Positions 13,060 to 27,031 of a stretch of 64,000 nucleotides of DNA are shown here, piece after piece. The notes beneath the pieces were generated by a model, which was given only the letters and a program-made list of their open reading frames with translations, was not told where the DNA came from and searched no databases. Source of the stretch: Eledone cirrhosa. Its lineage: Eukaryota > Mollusca > Cephalopoda > Octopoda > Eledonidae. The stretch covers positions 174,030,616 through 174,094,615 of the forward strand of contig OZ024743.1 of assembly GCA_964016885.1 (NCBI GenBank), read 5' to 3'. Each line of letters starts with the position of its first letter. Positions within the stretch are counted from its first letter, which is position 1. The translations under genes were made by a program, and so were the position numbers.

Positions 13060-15700
13060 CTCTCTTAGGTGTCCTCCTCCAATACTACAGACACACACTC
13101 AGGGCTAGGGTATGAACCCTCTCTTAGTTGTCCTCCTCCAATACTATAGACACACACTCAGGGCTAGGGTATGTACCCTCTCCCAGATGTCCTCCTCCAA
13201 TACTACAGACACACACTCAGGGCTAGGGTATGAACCCTCTCTTAGGTGTCCTCCTCCAATACTACAGACACACACTCAGGGCTAGGGTATGAACCCTCTC
13301 TTAGGTGTCCTCCTCCAATACTACAGACACACACTCAGGGCTAGGGTATGAACCCTCTCTTAGTTGTCCTCCTCCAATACTACAGACACACACTCAGGGC
13401 TAGGGTATGTACCCTCTCCCAGTTGTTCTCCTCCAATACTACAGACACACACTCAGGGCTAGGGTATGAACCCTCTCTTAGTTGTCCTCTTCCAATACTA
13501 CAGACACACACTCAGGGCTAGGGTATGAACCCTCTCTTAATTGTCCCCCTCCAATACTACAGACACACACTCAGCGCTAGGGTATGTACCCTCTATCAGT
13601 TGTCCTCCTCCAATACTACAGACACACACTCAGGGCTAGGGTATGAACCCTCTCCTAGTTGTTCTCCTCCAATACTACAGACACACACTCAGGGCTAGGG
13701 TATGTACCCTCTCCCAGTTGTCCTCCTCCAATACTACAGACACACACTCAGGGCTAGGGTATGTACCCTCTCTTAGTTGTCCTCCTCCAATACTACAGAC
13801 ACACACTCAGGGCTAGGGTATGAACCCTCTCTTAGTTGTCCTCTTCCAATACTACAGACACACACTCAGGGCTAGGGTATGAACCCTCTCCTAGTTGTCC
13901 TCCTCCAATACTAGACACACACTCAGGTCTAGGGTATGTACCCTCTCTTAGTTGTCGTCCTCCAATACTAGACACACACTCAGGGCAAGGGTATGTACCC
14001 TCTCTTAGTTGTCTTCCTCCAATACTACAGACACACACTCAGGGCTAGGGTATGTACCCTCTCTTAGTTGTCCTCCTCCAATACTACAGACACACACTCA
14101 GGGCTAGGGTATGAACGCTCTCCCAGTTGTCCTCCTCCAATACTACAGACACACACTCAGGGCTAGGGTATGAACGCTCTCCCAGTTGTCCTCCTCCAAT
14201 ACTACAGACACACACTCAGGGCTAGGCTTTGAACCCTCTCCCAGTTGTCCTCCTCCAATACTACAGACACACACTCAGGGCTAGGGTATGTACCCTCTCT
14301 TAGTTGTCGTCTTCCAATACTACAGACACACACTCAGGCCTAGGGTATGAACGCTCTCCCAGTTGTCCTCTTCCAATACTACAGACACACACTCAGGGCT
14401 AGGGTATGAACGCTCTCCCAGTTGTCCTCCTCCAATACTACAGACACACACTCAGGGCTAGGGTATGAACCCTCTCCCAGTTGTCCTCCTCCAATACTAC
14501 AGACACACACTCAGGGCTAGGGTATGTTCCCTCTCTTAGTTGTCCTCTTCCAATACTACAGACACACACTCAGGGCTAGGGTATGAACGCTCTCCCAGTT
14601 GTCCTCCTCCAATACTACAGACACACACTCAGGGCTAGGGTATGAACCCTCTCCTAGTTGTCCTCCTCCAATACTACAGACACACACTCTGGGCTAGGGT
14701 ATGAACCCTCTCTTAGTTGTCCTCCTCCAATACTACAGACACACACTCAGGGCTAGGGTATGAACGCTCTCCTAGGTGTCCTCCTCCAATACTACAGACA
14801 CACACTCAGGGCTAGGGTATGAACCCTCTCTTAGTTGTCCTCCTCCAATACTACAGACACACACTCAGGGCTAGGGTATGAACCCTCTCTTAGGTGTCCT
14901 CCTCCAATACTACAGACACACACTCAGGGCTAGGGTATGAACCCTCTCTTAGTTGTCCTCCTCCAATACTATAGACACACACTCAGGGCTAGGGTATGTA
15001 CCCTCTCCCAGATGTCCTCCTCCAATACTACAGACACACACTCAGGGCTAGGGTATGAACCCTCTCTTAGTTGTCCTCTTCCAATACTACAGACACACAC
15101 TCAGGGCTAGGGTATGAACCCTCTCCTAGTTGTCCTCCTCCAATACTACAGACACACACTCAGGGCTAGGGTATGAACCCTCTCCTAGTTGTCCTCCAAT
15201 ACTACAGACACACACTCAGGGCTAGGGTATGAACCCTCTCCCAGTTGTCCTCCTCCAATACTACAGACACACACTCAGGTCTAGGGTATGAACCCTCTCT
15301 TAGTTGTCCTCCTCCAATACTACAGACACACACTCAGGGCTAGGGTATGAACCCTCTCTTAATTGTCCTCCTCCAATACTACAGACACACACTCAGGGCT
15401 AGGGTATGAACCCTCTCCCAGTTGTCCTCTTCCAATACTACAGACACACACTCAGGGCTAGGGTATGAACCCTCTCCTAGTTGTCCTCCTCCAATACTAG
15501 ACACACACTCAGGGCTAGGGTATGTACCCTCTCTTAGTTGTCGTCCTCCAATACTAGACACACACTCAGGGCAAGGGTATGTACCCTCTCTTAGTTGTCT
15601 TCCTCCAATACTACAGACACACACTCAGGGCTAGGGTATGTACCCTCTCTTAGTTGTCCTCCTCCAATACTACAGACACACACTCAGGGCTAGGGTATGA
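13060..15700. repeat. 8,471-bp-spaced satellite duplication, copy 1
   Basis: The variant order in this segment matches the one 8,471 bp downstream. The CCCAGATG marker lies at 13,185 and 21,656, and the 57-bp cassettes at 13,836/15,422 correspond to 22,307/23,893. Upstream of about 13 kb the match continues with a shift of 118 bp (two monomers). Near 15.7 kb one extra monomer is present in copy 2. Limits are approximate because the monomers are similar everywhere. Confidence 0.75.
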
Positions 15701-17640
15701 ACGCTCTCCCAGTTGTCCTCCTCCAATACTACAGACACACACTCAGGGCTAGGGTATGAACCCTCTCCCAGTTGTCCTCCTCCAATACTACAGACACACA
15801 CTCAGGGCTAGGGTATGTACCCTCTCTTAGTTGTCGTCTTCCAATACTACAGACACACACTCAGGGCTAGGGTATGAACGCTCTCCCAGTTGTCCTCTTC
15901 CAATACTACAGACACACACTCAGGGCTAGGGTATGAACGCTCTCCCAGTTGTCCTCCTCCAATACTACAGACACACACTCAGGGCTAAGGTATGAACCCT
16001 CTCCCAGTTGTCCTCCTCCAATACTACAGACACACACTCAGGGCTAGGGTATGAACGCTCTCCCAGTTGTCCTCCTCCAATACTACAGACACACACTCAG
16101 GGCTAGGGTATGTACCCTCTCTTAGTTGTCCTCTTCCAATACTACAGACACACACTCAGGGCTAGGGTATGAACGCTCTCCCAGTTGTCCTCCTCCAATA
16201 CTACAGACACACACTCAGGGCTAGGGTATGAACCCTCTCCTAGTTGTCCTCCTCCAATACTACAGACACACACTCTGGGCTAGGGTATGAACCCTCTCTT
16301 AGTTGTCCTCCTCCAATACTACAGACACACACTCAGGGCTAGGGTATGAACGCTCTCCTAGGTGTCCTCCTCCAATACTACAGACACACACTCAGGGCTA
16401 GGGTATGAACCCTCTCCTAGTTGTCCTCCTCCAATACTACAGACACACACTCAGGGCTAGGGTATGAACCCTCTCTTAGTTGTCCTCCTCCAATACTACA
16501 GACACACACTCAGGGCTAGGGTATGAACCCTCTCCTAGTTGTCCTCCTCCAATACTACAGACACACACCCAGGGCTAGGGTATGAACCCTCTCTTAGTTG
16601 TCCTCCTCCAATACTACAGACACACACTCAGGGCTAGGGTATTAACCCTCTCTTTGTTGTCCTCCTCCAATACTACAGACATACACTCAGGGCTAGGGTA
16701 TGAACCCTCTCCCAGTTGTCCTCCTCCAATACTACAGACACACACTCAGGGCTAGAGTATGAACACTCTCTTAGGTGTCCTCCTCCAATACTATAGACAC
16801 ACACTCAGGGCTAGGGTATGAACCCTCTCTTAGTTGTCCTCCTCCAATACTACAGACACACACTCAGGGCTAGGGTATGTACCCTCTCCCAGTTGTTCTC
16901 CTCCAATACTACAGACACACACTCAGGGCTAGGGTATGAACCCTCTCTTAGGTGTCCTCCTCCAATACTAGACACACACTCAGGGCTAGGGTATGTACCC
17001 TCTCTTAGTTGTCTTCCTCCAATACTACAGACACACACTCAGGGCTAGAGTATGTACCCTCTCCCAGTTGTCCTCCTCCAATACTACAGACACACACTCA
17101 GGGCTAGGGTATGAACCCTCTCTTAGTTGTCCTCTTCCAATACTACAGACACACACTCAGAGCTAGGGTATGAACCCTCTCCTAGTTGTCCTCCTCCAAT
17201 ACTACAGACACACACTCAGGGCTAGGGTATGAACCCTCTCCCAGTTGTCCTTCTCCAATACTACAGACACACACTCAGGGCTAGGGTATGAACCCTCTCT
17301 TAGTTGTCCTCCTCCAATACTACAGACACACACTCAGGTCTAGGGTATGAACCCTCTCCCAGTTGTCCTCCTCCAATACTACAGACACACACTCAGGGCT
17401 AGGGTATGAACCCTCTCTTAGTTGTCCTCTTCCAATACTACAGACACACACTCAGGGCTAGGGTATGAACCCTCTCTTAATTGTCCCCCTCCAATACTAC
17501 AGACACACACTCAGGGCTAGGGTATGTACCCTCTCCCAGTTGTCCTCCTCCAATACTACAGACACACACTCAGGGCTAGGGTATGAACCCTCTCCTAGTT
17601 GTTCTCCTCCAATACTACAGACACACACTCAGGGCTAGGG

Positions 17641-18340
17641 TATGTACCCTCTCCCAGTTGTCCTCCTCCAATACTACAGACACACACTCAGGGCTAGGGT
17701 ATGTACCCTCTCTTAGTTGTCCTCCTCCGATACTACAGACACACACTCAGGGCTAGGGTATGAACCCTCTCTTAGTTGTCCTCTTCCAATACTACAGACA
17801 CACACTCAGGGCTAGGGTATGAACCCTCTCCTAGTTGTCCTCCTCCAATACTAGACACACACTCAGGGCTAGGGTATGTACCCTCTCTTAGTTGTCGTCC
17901 TCCAATACTAGACACACACTCAGGGCAAGGGTATGTACCCTCTCTTAGTTGTCTTCCTCCAATACTACAGACACACACTCAGGGCTAGGGTATGTACCCT
18001 CTCCCAGTTGTCCTCCTCCAATACTACAGACACACACTCAGGGCTAGGGTATGTACCCTCTCTTAGTTGTCCTCCTCCGATACTACAGACACACACTCAG
18101 GGCTAGGGTATGAACCCTCTCTTAGTTGTCCTCTTCCAATACTACAGACACACACTCAGGGCTAGGGTATGAACCCTCTCCTAGTTGTCCTCCTCCAATA
18201 CTAGACACACACTCAGGGCTAGGGTATGTACCCTCTCTTAGTTGTCGTCCTCCAATACTAGACACACACTCAGGGCAAGGGTATGTACCCTCTCTTAGTT
18301 GTCTTCCTCCAATACTACAGACACACACTCAGGGCTAGGG
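17641..18340. repeat. 350-bp satellite tandem duplication
   Basis: Two adjacent six-monomer blocks, 17,641-17,990 and 17,991-18,340, have the same variant order. They share the rare CTCCGATAC marker (17,721-17,730 and 18,071-18,080) and the 57-bp cassette. The length is six monomers minus two 2-bp deletions. I saw no difference between the copies, which suggests a recent event. Confidence 0.87.
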
Positions 18341-21300
18341 TATGTACCCTCTCTTAGTTGTCCTCCTCCAATACTACAGACACACACTCAGGGCTAGGGT
18401 ATGAACGCTCTCCCAGTTGTCCTCCTCCAATACTACAGACACACACTCAGGGCTAGGGTATGAACCCTCTCCCAGTTGTCCTCCTCTAATACTACAGACA
18501 CACACTCAGGGCTAGGGTATGTACCCTCTCTTAGTTGTCGTCTTCCAATACTACAGACACACACTCAGGGCTAGGGTATGAACGCTCTCCCAGTTGTCCT
18601 CTTCCAATACTACAGACACACACTCAGGGCTAGGGTATGAACGCTCTCCCAGTTGTCCTCCTCCAATACTACAGACACACACTCAGGGCTAGGGTATGAA
18701 CCCTCTCCCAGTTGTCCTCCTCCAATACTACAGACACACACTCAGGGCTAGGGTATGAACGCTCTCCCAGTTGTCCTCCTCCAATACTACAGACACACAC
18801 TCAGGGCTAGGGTATGTACCCTCTCTTAGTTGTCCTCTTCCAATACTACAGACACACACTCAGGGCTAGGGTATGAACGCTCTCCCAGTTGTCCTCCTCC
18901 AATACTACAGACACACACTCAGGGCTAGGGTATGAACCCTCTCCTAGTTGTCCTCCTCCAATACTACAGACACACACTCTGGGCTAGGGTATGAACCCTC
19001 TCTTAGTTGTCCTCCTCCAATACTACAGACACACACTCAGGGCTAGGGTATGAACGCTCTCCTAGGTGTCCTCCTCCAATACTACAGACACACACTCAGG
19101 GCTAGGGTATGAACCCTCTCTTAGTTGTCCTCCTCCAATACTACAGACACACACTCAGGGCTAGGGTATGAACACTCTCTTAGGTGTCCTCCTCCAATAC
19201 TACAGACACACACTCAGGGCTAGGGTATGAACCCTCTCTTAGTTGTCCTCCTCCAATACTATAGACACACACTCAGGGCTAGGGTATGTAACCTCTCCCA
19301 GATGTCCTCCTCCAATACTACAGACACACACTCAGGGCTAGGGTATGAACCCTCTCTTAGGTGTCCTCCTCCAATACTACAGACACACACTCAGGGCTAG
19401 GGTATGAACCCTCTCTTAGGTGTCCTCCTCCAATACTACAGACACACACTCAGGGCTAGGGTATGAACCCTCTCTTAGTTGTCCTCCTCCAATACTACAG
19501 ACACACACTCAGGGCTAGGGTATGTACCCTCTCCCAGTTGTTCTCCTCCAATACTACAGACACACACTCAGGGCTAGGGTATGAACCCTCTCTTAGTTGT
19601 CCTCTTCCAATACTACAGACACACACTCAGGGCTAGGGTATGAACCCTCTCTTAATTGTCCCCCTCCAATACTACAGACACACACTCAGGGCTAGGGTAT
19701 GTACCCTCTCCCAGTTGTCCTCCTCCAATACTACAGACACACACTCAGGGCTAGGGTATGAACCCTCTCTTAGTTGTCCTCTTCCAATACTACAGACACA
19801 CACTCAGGGCTAGGGTATGAACCCTCTCCTAGTTGTCCTCCTCCAATACTACAGACACACACTCAGGGCTAGGGTATGAACCCTCTCCCAGTTGTCCTCC
19901 TCCAATACTACAGACACACACTCAGGGCTAGGGTATGAACCCTCTCTTAGTTGTCCTCCTCCAATACTACAGACACACACTCAGGGCTAGGGTATGAACC
20001 CTCTCTTAGTTGTCCTCTTCCAATACTACAGAGACACACTCAGGGCTAGGGTATGAACCCTCTCTTAATTGTCCCCCTCCAATACTACAGACACACACTC
20101 AGGGCTAGGGTATGTACCCTCTCCCAGTTGTCCTCCTCCAATACTACAGACACACACTCAGGGCTAGGGTATGAACCCTCTCCTAGTTGTTCTCCTCCAA
20201 AACTACAGACACACACTCAGGGCTAGGGTATGTACCCTCTCCCAGTTGTCCTCCTCCAATACTACAGACACACACTCAGGGCTAGGGTATGTACCCTCTC
20301 TTAGTTGTCCTCCTCCGATACTACAGACACACACTCAGGGCTAGGGTATGAACCCTCTCTTAGTTGTCCTCTTCCAATACTACAGACACACACTCAGGGC
20401 TAGGGTATGAACCCTCTCCTAGTTGTCCTCCTCCAATACTAGACACACACTCAGGGCTAGGGTATGTACCCTCTCTTAGTTGTCGTCCTCCAATACTAGA
20501 CACACACTCAGGGCAAGGGTATGTACCCTCTCTTAGTTGTCTTCCTCCAATACTACAGACACACACTCAGGGCTAGGGTATGTACCCTCTCTTAGTTGTC
20601 CTCCTCCAATACTACAGACACACACTCAGGGCTAGGGTATGAACGCTCTCCCAGTTGTCCTCCTCCAATACTACAGACACACACTCAGGGCTAGGGTATG
20701 AACCCTCTCCCAGTTGTCCTCCTCTAATACTACAGACACACACTCAGGGCTAGGGTATGTACCCTCTCTTAGTTGTCGTCTTCCAATACTACAGACACAC
20801 ACTCAGGGCTAGGGTATGAACGCTCTCCCAGTTGTCCTCTTCCAATACTACAGACACACACTCAGTGCTAGGGTATGAACGCTCTCCCAGTTGTCCTCCT
20901 CCAATACTACAGACACACACTCAGGGCTAGGGTATGAACCCTCTCCCAGTTGTCCTCCTCCAATACTACAGACACACACTCAGGGCTAGGGTATGAACGC
21001 TCTCCCAGTTGTCCTCCTCCAATACTACAGACACACACTCAGGGCTAGGGTATGTACCCTCTCTTAGTTGTCCTCTTCCAATACTACAGACACACACTCA
21101 GGGCTAGGGTATGAACGCTCTCCCAGTTGTCCTCCTCCAATACTACAGACCCACACTCAGGGCTAGGGTATGAACCCTCTCCTAGTTGTCCTCCTCCAAT
21201 ACTACAGACACACACTCTGGGCTAGGGTATGAACCCTCTCTTAGTTGTCCTCCTCCAATACTACAGACACACACTCAGGGCTAGGGTATGAACGCTCTCC

Positions 21301-21529
21301 TAGTTGTCCTCCTCCAATACTACAGACACACACTCAGGGCTAGGGTATGAACCCTCTCTTAGTTGTCCTCCTCCAATACTACAGACACACACTCAGGGCT
21401 AGGGTATGAACCCTCTCTTAGTTGTCCTCCTCCAATACTATAGACACACACTCAGGGCTAGGGTATGTACCCTCTCCCAGATGTCCTCCTCCAATACTAC
21501 AGACACACACTCAGGGCTAGGGTATGAAC

Positions 21530-24240
21530 CCTCTCTTAGTTGTCCTCCTCCAATACTACAGACACACACTCAGGGCTAGGGTATGAACCCTCTCTTAGTT
21601 GTCCTCCTCCAATACTATAGACACACACTCAGGGCTAGGGTATGTACCCTCTCCCAGATGTCCTCCTCCAATACTACAGACACACACTCAGGGCTAGGGT
21701 ATGAACCCTCTCTTAGGTGTCCTCCTCCAATACTACAGACACACACTCAGGGCTAGGGTATGAACCCTCTCTTAGGTGTCCTCCTCCAATACTACAGACA
21801 CACACTCAGGGCTAGGGTATGAACCCTCTCTTAGTTGTCCTCCTCCAATACTACAGACACACACTCAGGGCTAGGGTATGTACCCTCTCCCAGTTGTTCT
21901 CCTCCAATACTACAGACACACACTCAGGGCTAGGGTATGAACCCTCTCTTAGTTGTCCTCTTCCAATACTACAGACACACACTCAGGGCTAGGGTATGAA
22001 CCCTCTCTTAATTGTCCCCCTCCAATACTACAGACACACACTCAGGGCTAGGGTATGTACCCTCTCCCAGTTGTCCTCCTCCAATACTACAGACACACAC
22101 TCAGGGCTAGGGTATGAACCCTCTCCTAGTTGTTCTCCTCCAATACTACAGACACACACTCAGGGCTAGGGTATGTACCCTCTCCCAGTTGTCCTCCTCC
22201 AATACTACAGACACACACTCAGGGCTAGGGTATGTACCCTCTCTTAGTTGTCCTCCTCCAATACTACAGACACACACTCAGGGCTAGGGTGTGAACCCTC
22301 TCTTAGTTGTCCTCTTCCAATACTACAGACACACACTCAGGGCTAGGGTATGAACCCTCTCCTAGTTGTCCTCCTCCAATACTAGACACACACTCAGGTC
22401 TAGGGTATGTACCCTCTCTTAGTTGTCGTCCTCCAATACTAGACACACACTCAGGGCAAGGGTATGTACCCTCTCTTAGTTGTCTTCCTCCAATACTACA
22501 GACACACACTCAGGGCTAGGGTATGTACCCTCTCTTAGTTGTCCTCCTCCAATACTACAGACACACATTCAGGGCTAGGGTATGAACGCTCTCCCAGTTG
22601 TCCTCCTCCAATACTACAGACACACACTCAGGGCTAGGGTATGAACGCTCTCCCAGTTGTCCTCCTCCAATACTACAGACACACACTCAGGGCTAGGGTA
22701 TGAACCCTCTCCCAGTTGTCCTCCTCCAATACTACAGACACACACTCAGGGCTAGGGTATGTACCCTCTCTTAGTTGTCGTCTTCCAATACTACAGACAC
22801 ACACTCAGGCCTAGGGTATGAACGCTCTCCCAGTTGTCCTCTTCCAATACTACAGACACACACTCAGGGCTAGGGTATGAACGCTCTCCCAGTTGTCCTC
22901 CTCCAATACTACAGACACACACTCAGGGCTAGGGTATGAACCCTCTCCCAGTTGTCCTCCTCCAATACTACAGACACACACTCAGGGCTAGGGTATGTAC
23001 CCTCTCTTAGTTGTCCTCTTCCAATACTACAGACACACACTCAGGGCTAGGGTATGAACGCTCTCCCAGTTGTCCTCCTCCAATACTACAGACACACACT
23101 CAGGGCTAGGGTATGAACCCTCTCCTAGTTGTCCTCCTCCAATACTACAGACACACACTCTGGGCTAGGGTATGAACCCTCTCTTAGTTGTCCTCCTCCA
23201 ATACTACAGACACACACTCAGGGCTAGGGTATGAACGCTCTCCTAGGTGTTCTCCTCCAATACTACAGACACACACTCAGGGCTAGGGTATGAACCCTCT
23301 CTTAGTTGTCCTCCTCCAATACTACAGACACACACTCAGGGCTAGGGTATGAACCCTCTCTTAGGTGTCCTCCTCCAATACTACAGACACACACTCAGGG
23401 CTAGGGTATGAACCCTCTCTTAGTTGTCCTCCTCCAATACTATAGACACACACTCAGGGCTAGGGTATGTACCCTCTCCCAGATGTCCTCCTCCAATACT
23501 ACAGACACACACTCAGGGCTAGGGTATGAACCCTCTCTTAGTTGTCCTCTTCCAATACTACAGACACACACTCAGGGCTAGGGTATGAACCCTCTCCTAG
23601 TTGTCCTCCTCCAATACTACAGACACACACTCAGGGCTAGGGTATGAACCCTCTCCTAGTTGTCCTCCAATACTACAGACACACACTCAGGGCTAGGGTA
23701 TGAACCCTCTCCCAGTTGTCCTCCTCCAATACTACAGACACACACTCAGGTCTAGGGTATGAACCCTCTCTTAGTTGTCCTCCTCCAATACTACAGACAC
23801 ACACTCAGGGCTAGGGTATGAACCCTCTCTTAATTGTCCTCCTCCAATACTACAGACACACACTCAGGGCTAGGGTATGAACCCTCTCCCAGTTGTCCTC
23901 TTCCAATACTACAGACACACACTCAGGGCTAGGGTATGAACCCTCTCCTAGTTGTCCTCCTCCAATACTAGACACACACTCAGGGCTAGGGTATGTACCC
24001 TCTCTTAGTTGTCGTCCTCCAATACTAGACACACACTCAGGGCAAGGGTATGTACCCTCTCTTAGTTGTCTTCCTCCAATACTACAGACACACACTCAGG
24101 GCTAGGGTATGTACCCTCTCTTAGTTGTCCTCCTCCAATACTACAGACACACACTCAGGGCTAGGGTATGAACGCTCTCCCAGTTGTCCTCCTCCAATAC
24201 TACAGACACACACTCAGGGCTAGGGTATGAACGCTCTCCC
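21530..24240. repeat. 8,471-bp-spaced satellite duplication, copy 2
   Basis: This is the downstream partner of the segment at about 13.06-15.70 kb. It carries the same ordered markers with a few substitutions: GCGCTAG/CTATCAG at 13.57 kb versus GGGCTAG/CTCCCAG at 22.04 kb. Both contain two 57-bp cassettes 1,586 bp apart. Confidence 0.75.
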
Positions 24241-27031
24241 AGTTATCCTCCTCCAATACTACAGACACACACTCAGGGCTAGGGTATGAACCCTCTCCCA
24301 GTTGTCCTCCTCCAATACTACAGACACACACTCAGGGCTAGGGTATGTACCCTCTCTTAGTTGTCGTCTTCCAATACTACAGACACACACTCAGGGCTAG
24401 GGTATGAACGCTCTCCCAGTTGTCCTCTTCCAATACTACAGACACACACTCAGGACTAGGGTATGAACGCTCTCCCAGTTGTCCTCCTCCAATACTACAG
24501 ACACACACTCAGGGCTAGGGTATGAATCCTCTCCCAGTTGTCCTCCTCCAATACTACAGACACACACTCAGGGCTAGGGTATGTACCCTCTCTTAGTTGT
24601 CCTCTTCCAATACTACAGACACACACTCAGGGCTAGGGTATGAACGCTCTCCCAGTTGTCCTCCTCCAATACTACAGACACACACTCAGGGCTAGGGTAT
24701 GAACCCTCTCCTAGTTGTCCTCCTCCAATACTACAGACACACAATCTGGGCTAGGGTATGAACCCTCTCTTAGTTGTCCTCCTCCAATACTACAGACACA
24801 CACTCAGGGCTAGGGTATGAACGCTCTCCTTGGTGTCCTCCTCCAATACTACAGACACACACTCAGGGCTAGGGTATGAACCCTCTCTTAGTTGTCCTCC
24901 TCCAATACTATAGACACACACTCAGGGCTAGGGTATGTACCCTCTCGCAGATGTCCTCCTCCAATACTACAGACACACACTCAAGGCTAGGGTATGAACC
25001 CTCTCTTAGGTGTCCTCCTCCAATACTACAGACACACACTCAGGGCTAGGGTATGAACCCTCTCTTAGTTGTCATCCTCCAATACTACAGACACACACTC
25101 AGGGCTAGGGTATGAACCCTCTCCTAGTTGTCCTCCTCCAATACTACAGACACACACTCAGGGCTAGGGTATGAACCCTCTCCCAGTTGTCCTCCTCCAA
25201 TACTACAGACACACACTCAGGGCTAGGGTATGTACCCTCTCCCAGTTGTTCTCCTCCAATACTACAGACACACACTCAGGGCTAGGGTATGTACCCTCTC
25301 CCAGTTGTTCTCCTCCAATACTACAGACACACACTCAGGGCTAGGGTATGTACCCTCTCCCAGTTGTTCTCCTCCAATACTACAGACACACACTCAGGGC
25401 TAGGGTATGAACCCTCTCTTAGTTGTCCTCCTCCAATACTACAGACACACACTCAGGGCTAGGGTATGAACCCTCTCTTAGTTGTCCTCCTCCAATACTA
25501 CAGACACACACTCAGGGATAGGGTATGAACCCTCTCTTAGTTGTCCTCTTCCAATACTACAGACACACACTCAGGGCTAGGGTATGAACCCTCTCCTAGT
25601 TGTCCTCCTCCAATACTACAGACACACACTCAGGGCTAGGGTATGAACCCTCTCCCAGTTGTCCTCCTCCAATACTACAGACACACACTCAGGGCTAGGG
25701 TATGTACCCTCTCCCAGTTGTCCTCCTCCAATACTACAGACACACACTCAGGGCTAGGGTATGAACCCTCTCCTAGTTGTTCTCCTCCAATACTACAGAC
25801 ACACACTCAGGGCTAGGGTATGTACCCTCTCCCAGTTGTCCTCCTCCAATACTACAGACACACACTCATGGCTAGGGTATATACCCTCTCTTAGTTGTCC
25901 TCCTCCGATACTACAGACACACACTCAGGGCTAGGGAATGAACCCTCTCTTAGTTGTCCTCTTCCAATACTAGAGACACACACTCAGGGCTAGGGTATGA
26001 ACCCTCTCCTAGTTGTCCTCCTCCAATACTAGACACACACTCAGGGCTAGGGTATGTACCCTCTCTTAGTTGTCGTCCTCCAATACTAGACACACACTCA
26101 GGGCAAGGGTATGTACCCTCTCTTAGTTGTCGTCCTCCAATACTAGACACACACTCAGGGCAAGGGTATGTACCCTCTCTTAGTTGTCTTCCTCCAATAC
26201 TACAGACACACACTCAGGGCTAGGGTATGTACCCTCTCTTAGTTGTCCTCCTCCAATACTACAGACACACACTCAGGGCTAGGGTATGAACGCTCTCCCA
26301 GTTGTCCTCCTCCAATACTACAGACACACACTCAGGGCTAGGGTATGAACGCTCTCCCAGTTGTCCTCCTCCAATACTACAGACACACACTCAGGGCTAG
26401 GGTATGAACCCTCTCCCAGTTGTCCTCCTCCAATACTACAGACACACACTCAGGGCTAGGGTATGTACCCTCTCTTAGTTGTCGTCTTCCAATACTACAG
26501 ACACACACTCAGGCCTAGGGTATGAACGCTCTTCCAGTTGTCCTCTTCCAATACTACAGACACACACTCAGGGCTAGGGTATGAACGCTCTCCCAGTTGT
26601 CCTCCTCCAATACTACAGACACACACTCAGGGCTAGGGTATGAACCCTCTCCCAGTTGTCCTCCTCCAATACTACAGACACACACTCAGGGCTAGGGTAT
26701 GTACCCTCTCTTAGTTGTCCTCTTCCAATACTACAGACACACACTCAGGGCTAGGGTATGAACGCTCTCCCAGTTGTCCTCCTCCAATACTACAGACACA
26801 CACTCAGGGCTAGGGTATGAACCCTCTCCTAGTTGTCCTCCTCCAATACTACAGACACACACTCTGGGCTAGGGTATGAACCCTCTCTTAGTTGTCCTCC
26901 TCCAATACTACAGACACACACTCAGGGCTAGGGTATGAACGCTCTCCTAGGTGTCCTCCTCCAATACTACAGACACACACTCAGGGCTAGGGTATGAACC
27001 CTCTCTTAGTTGTCCTCCTCCAATACTACAG

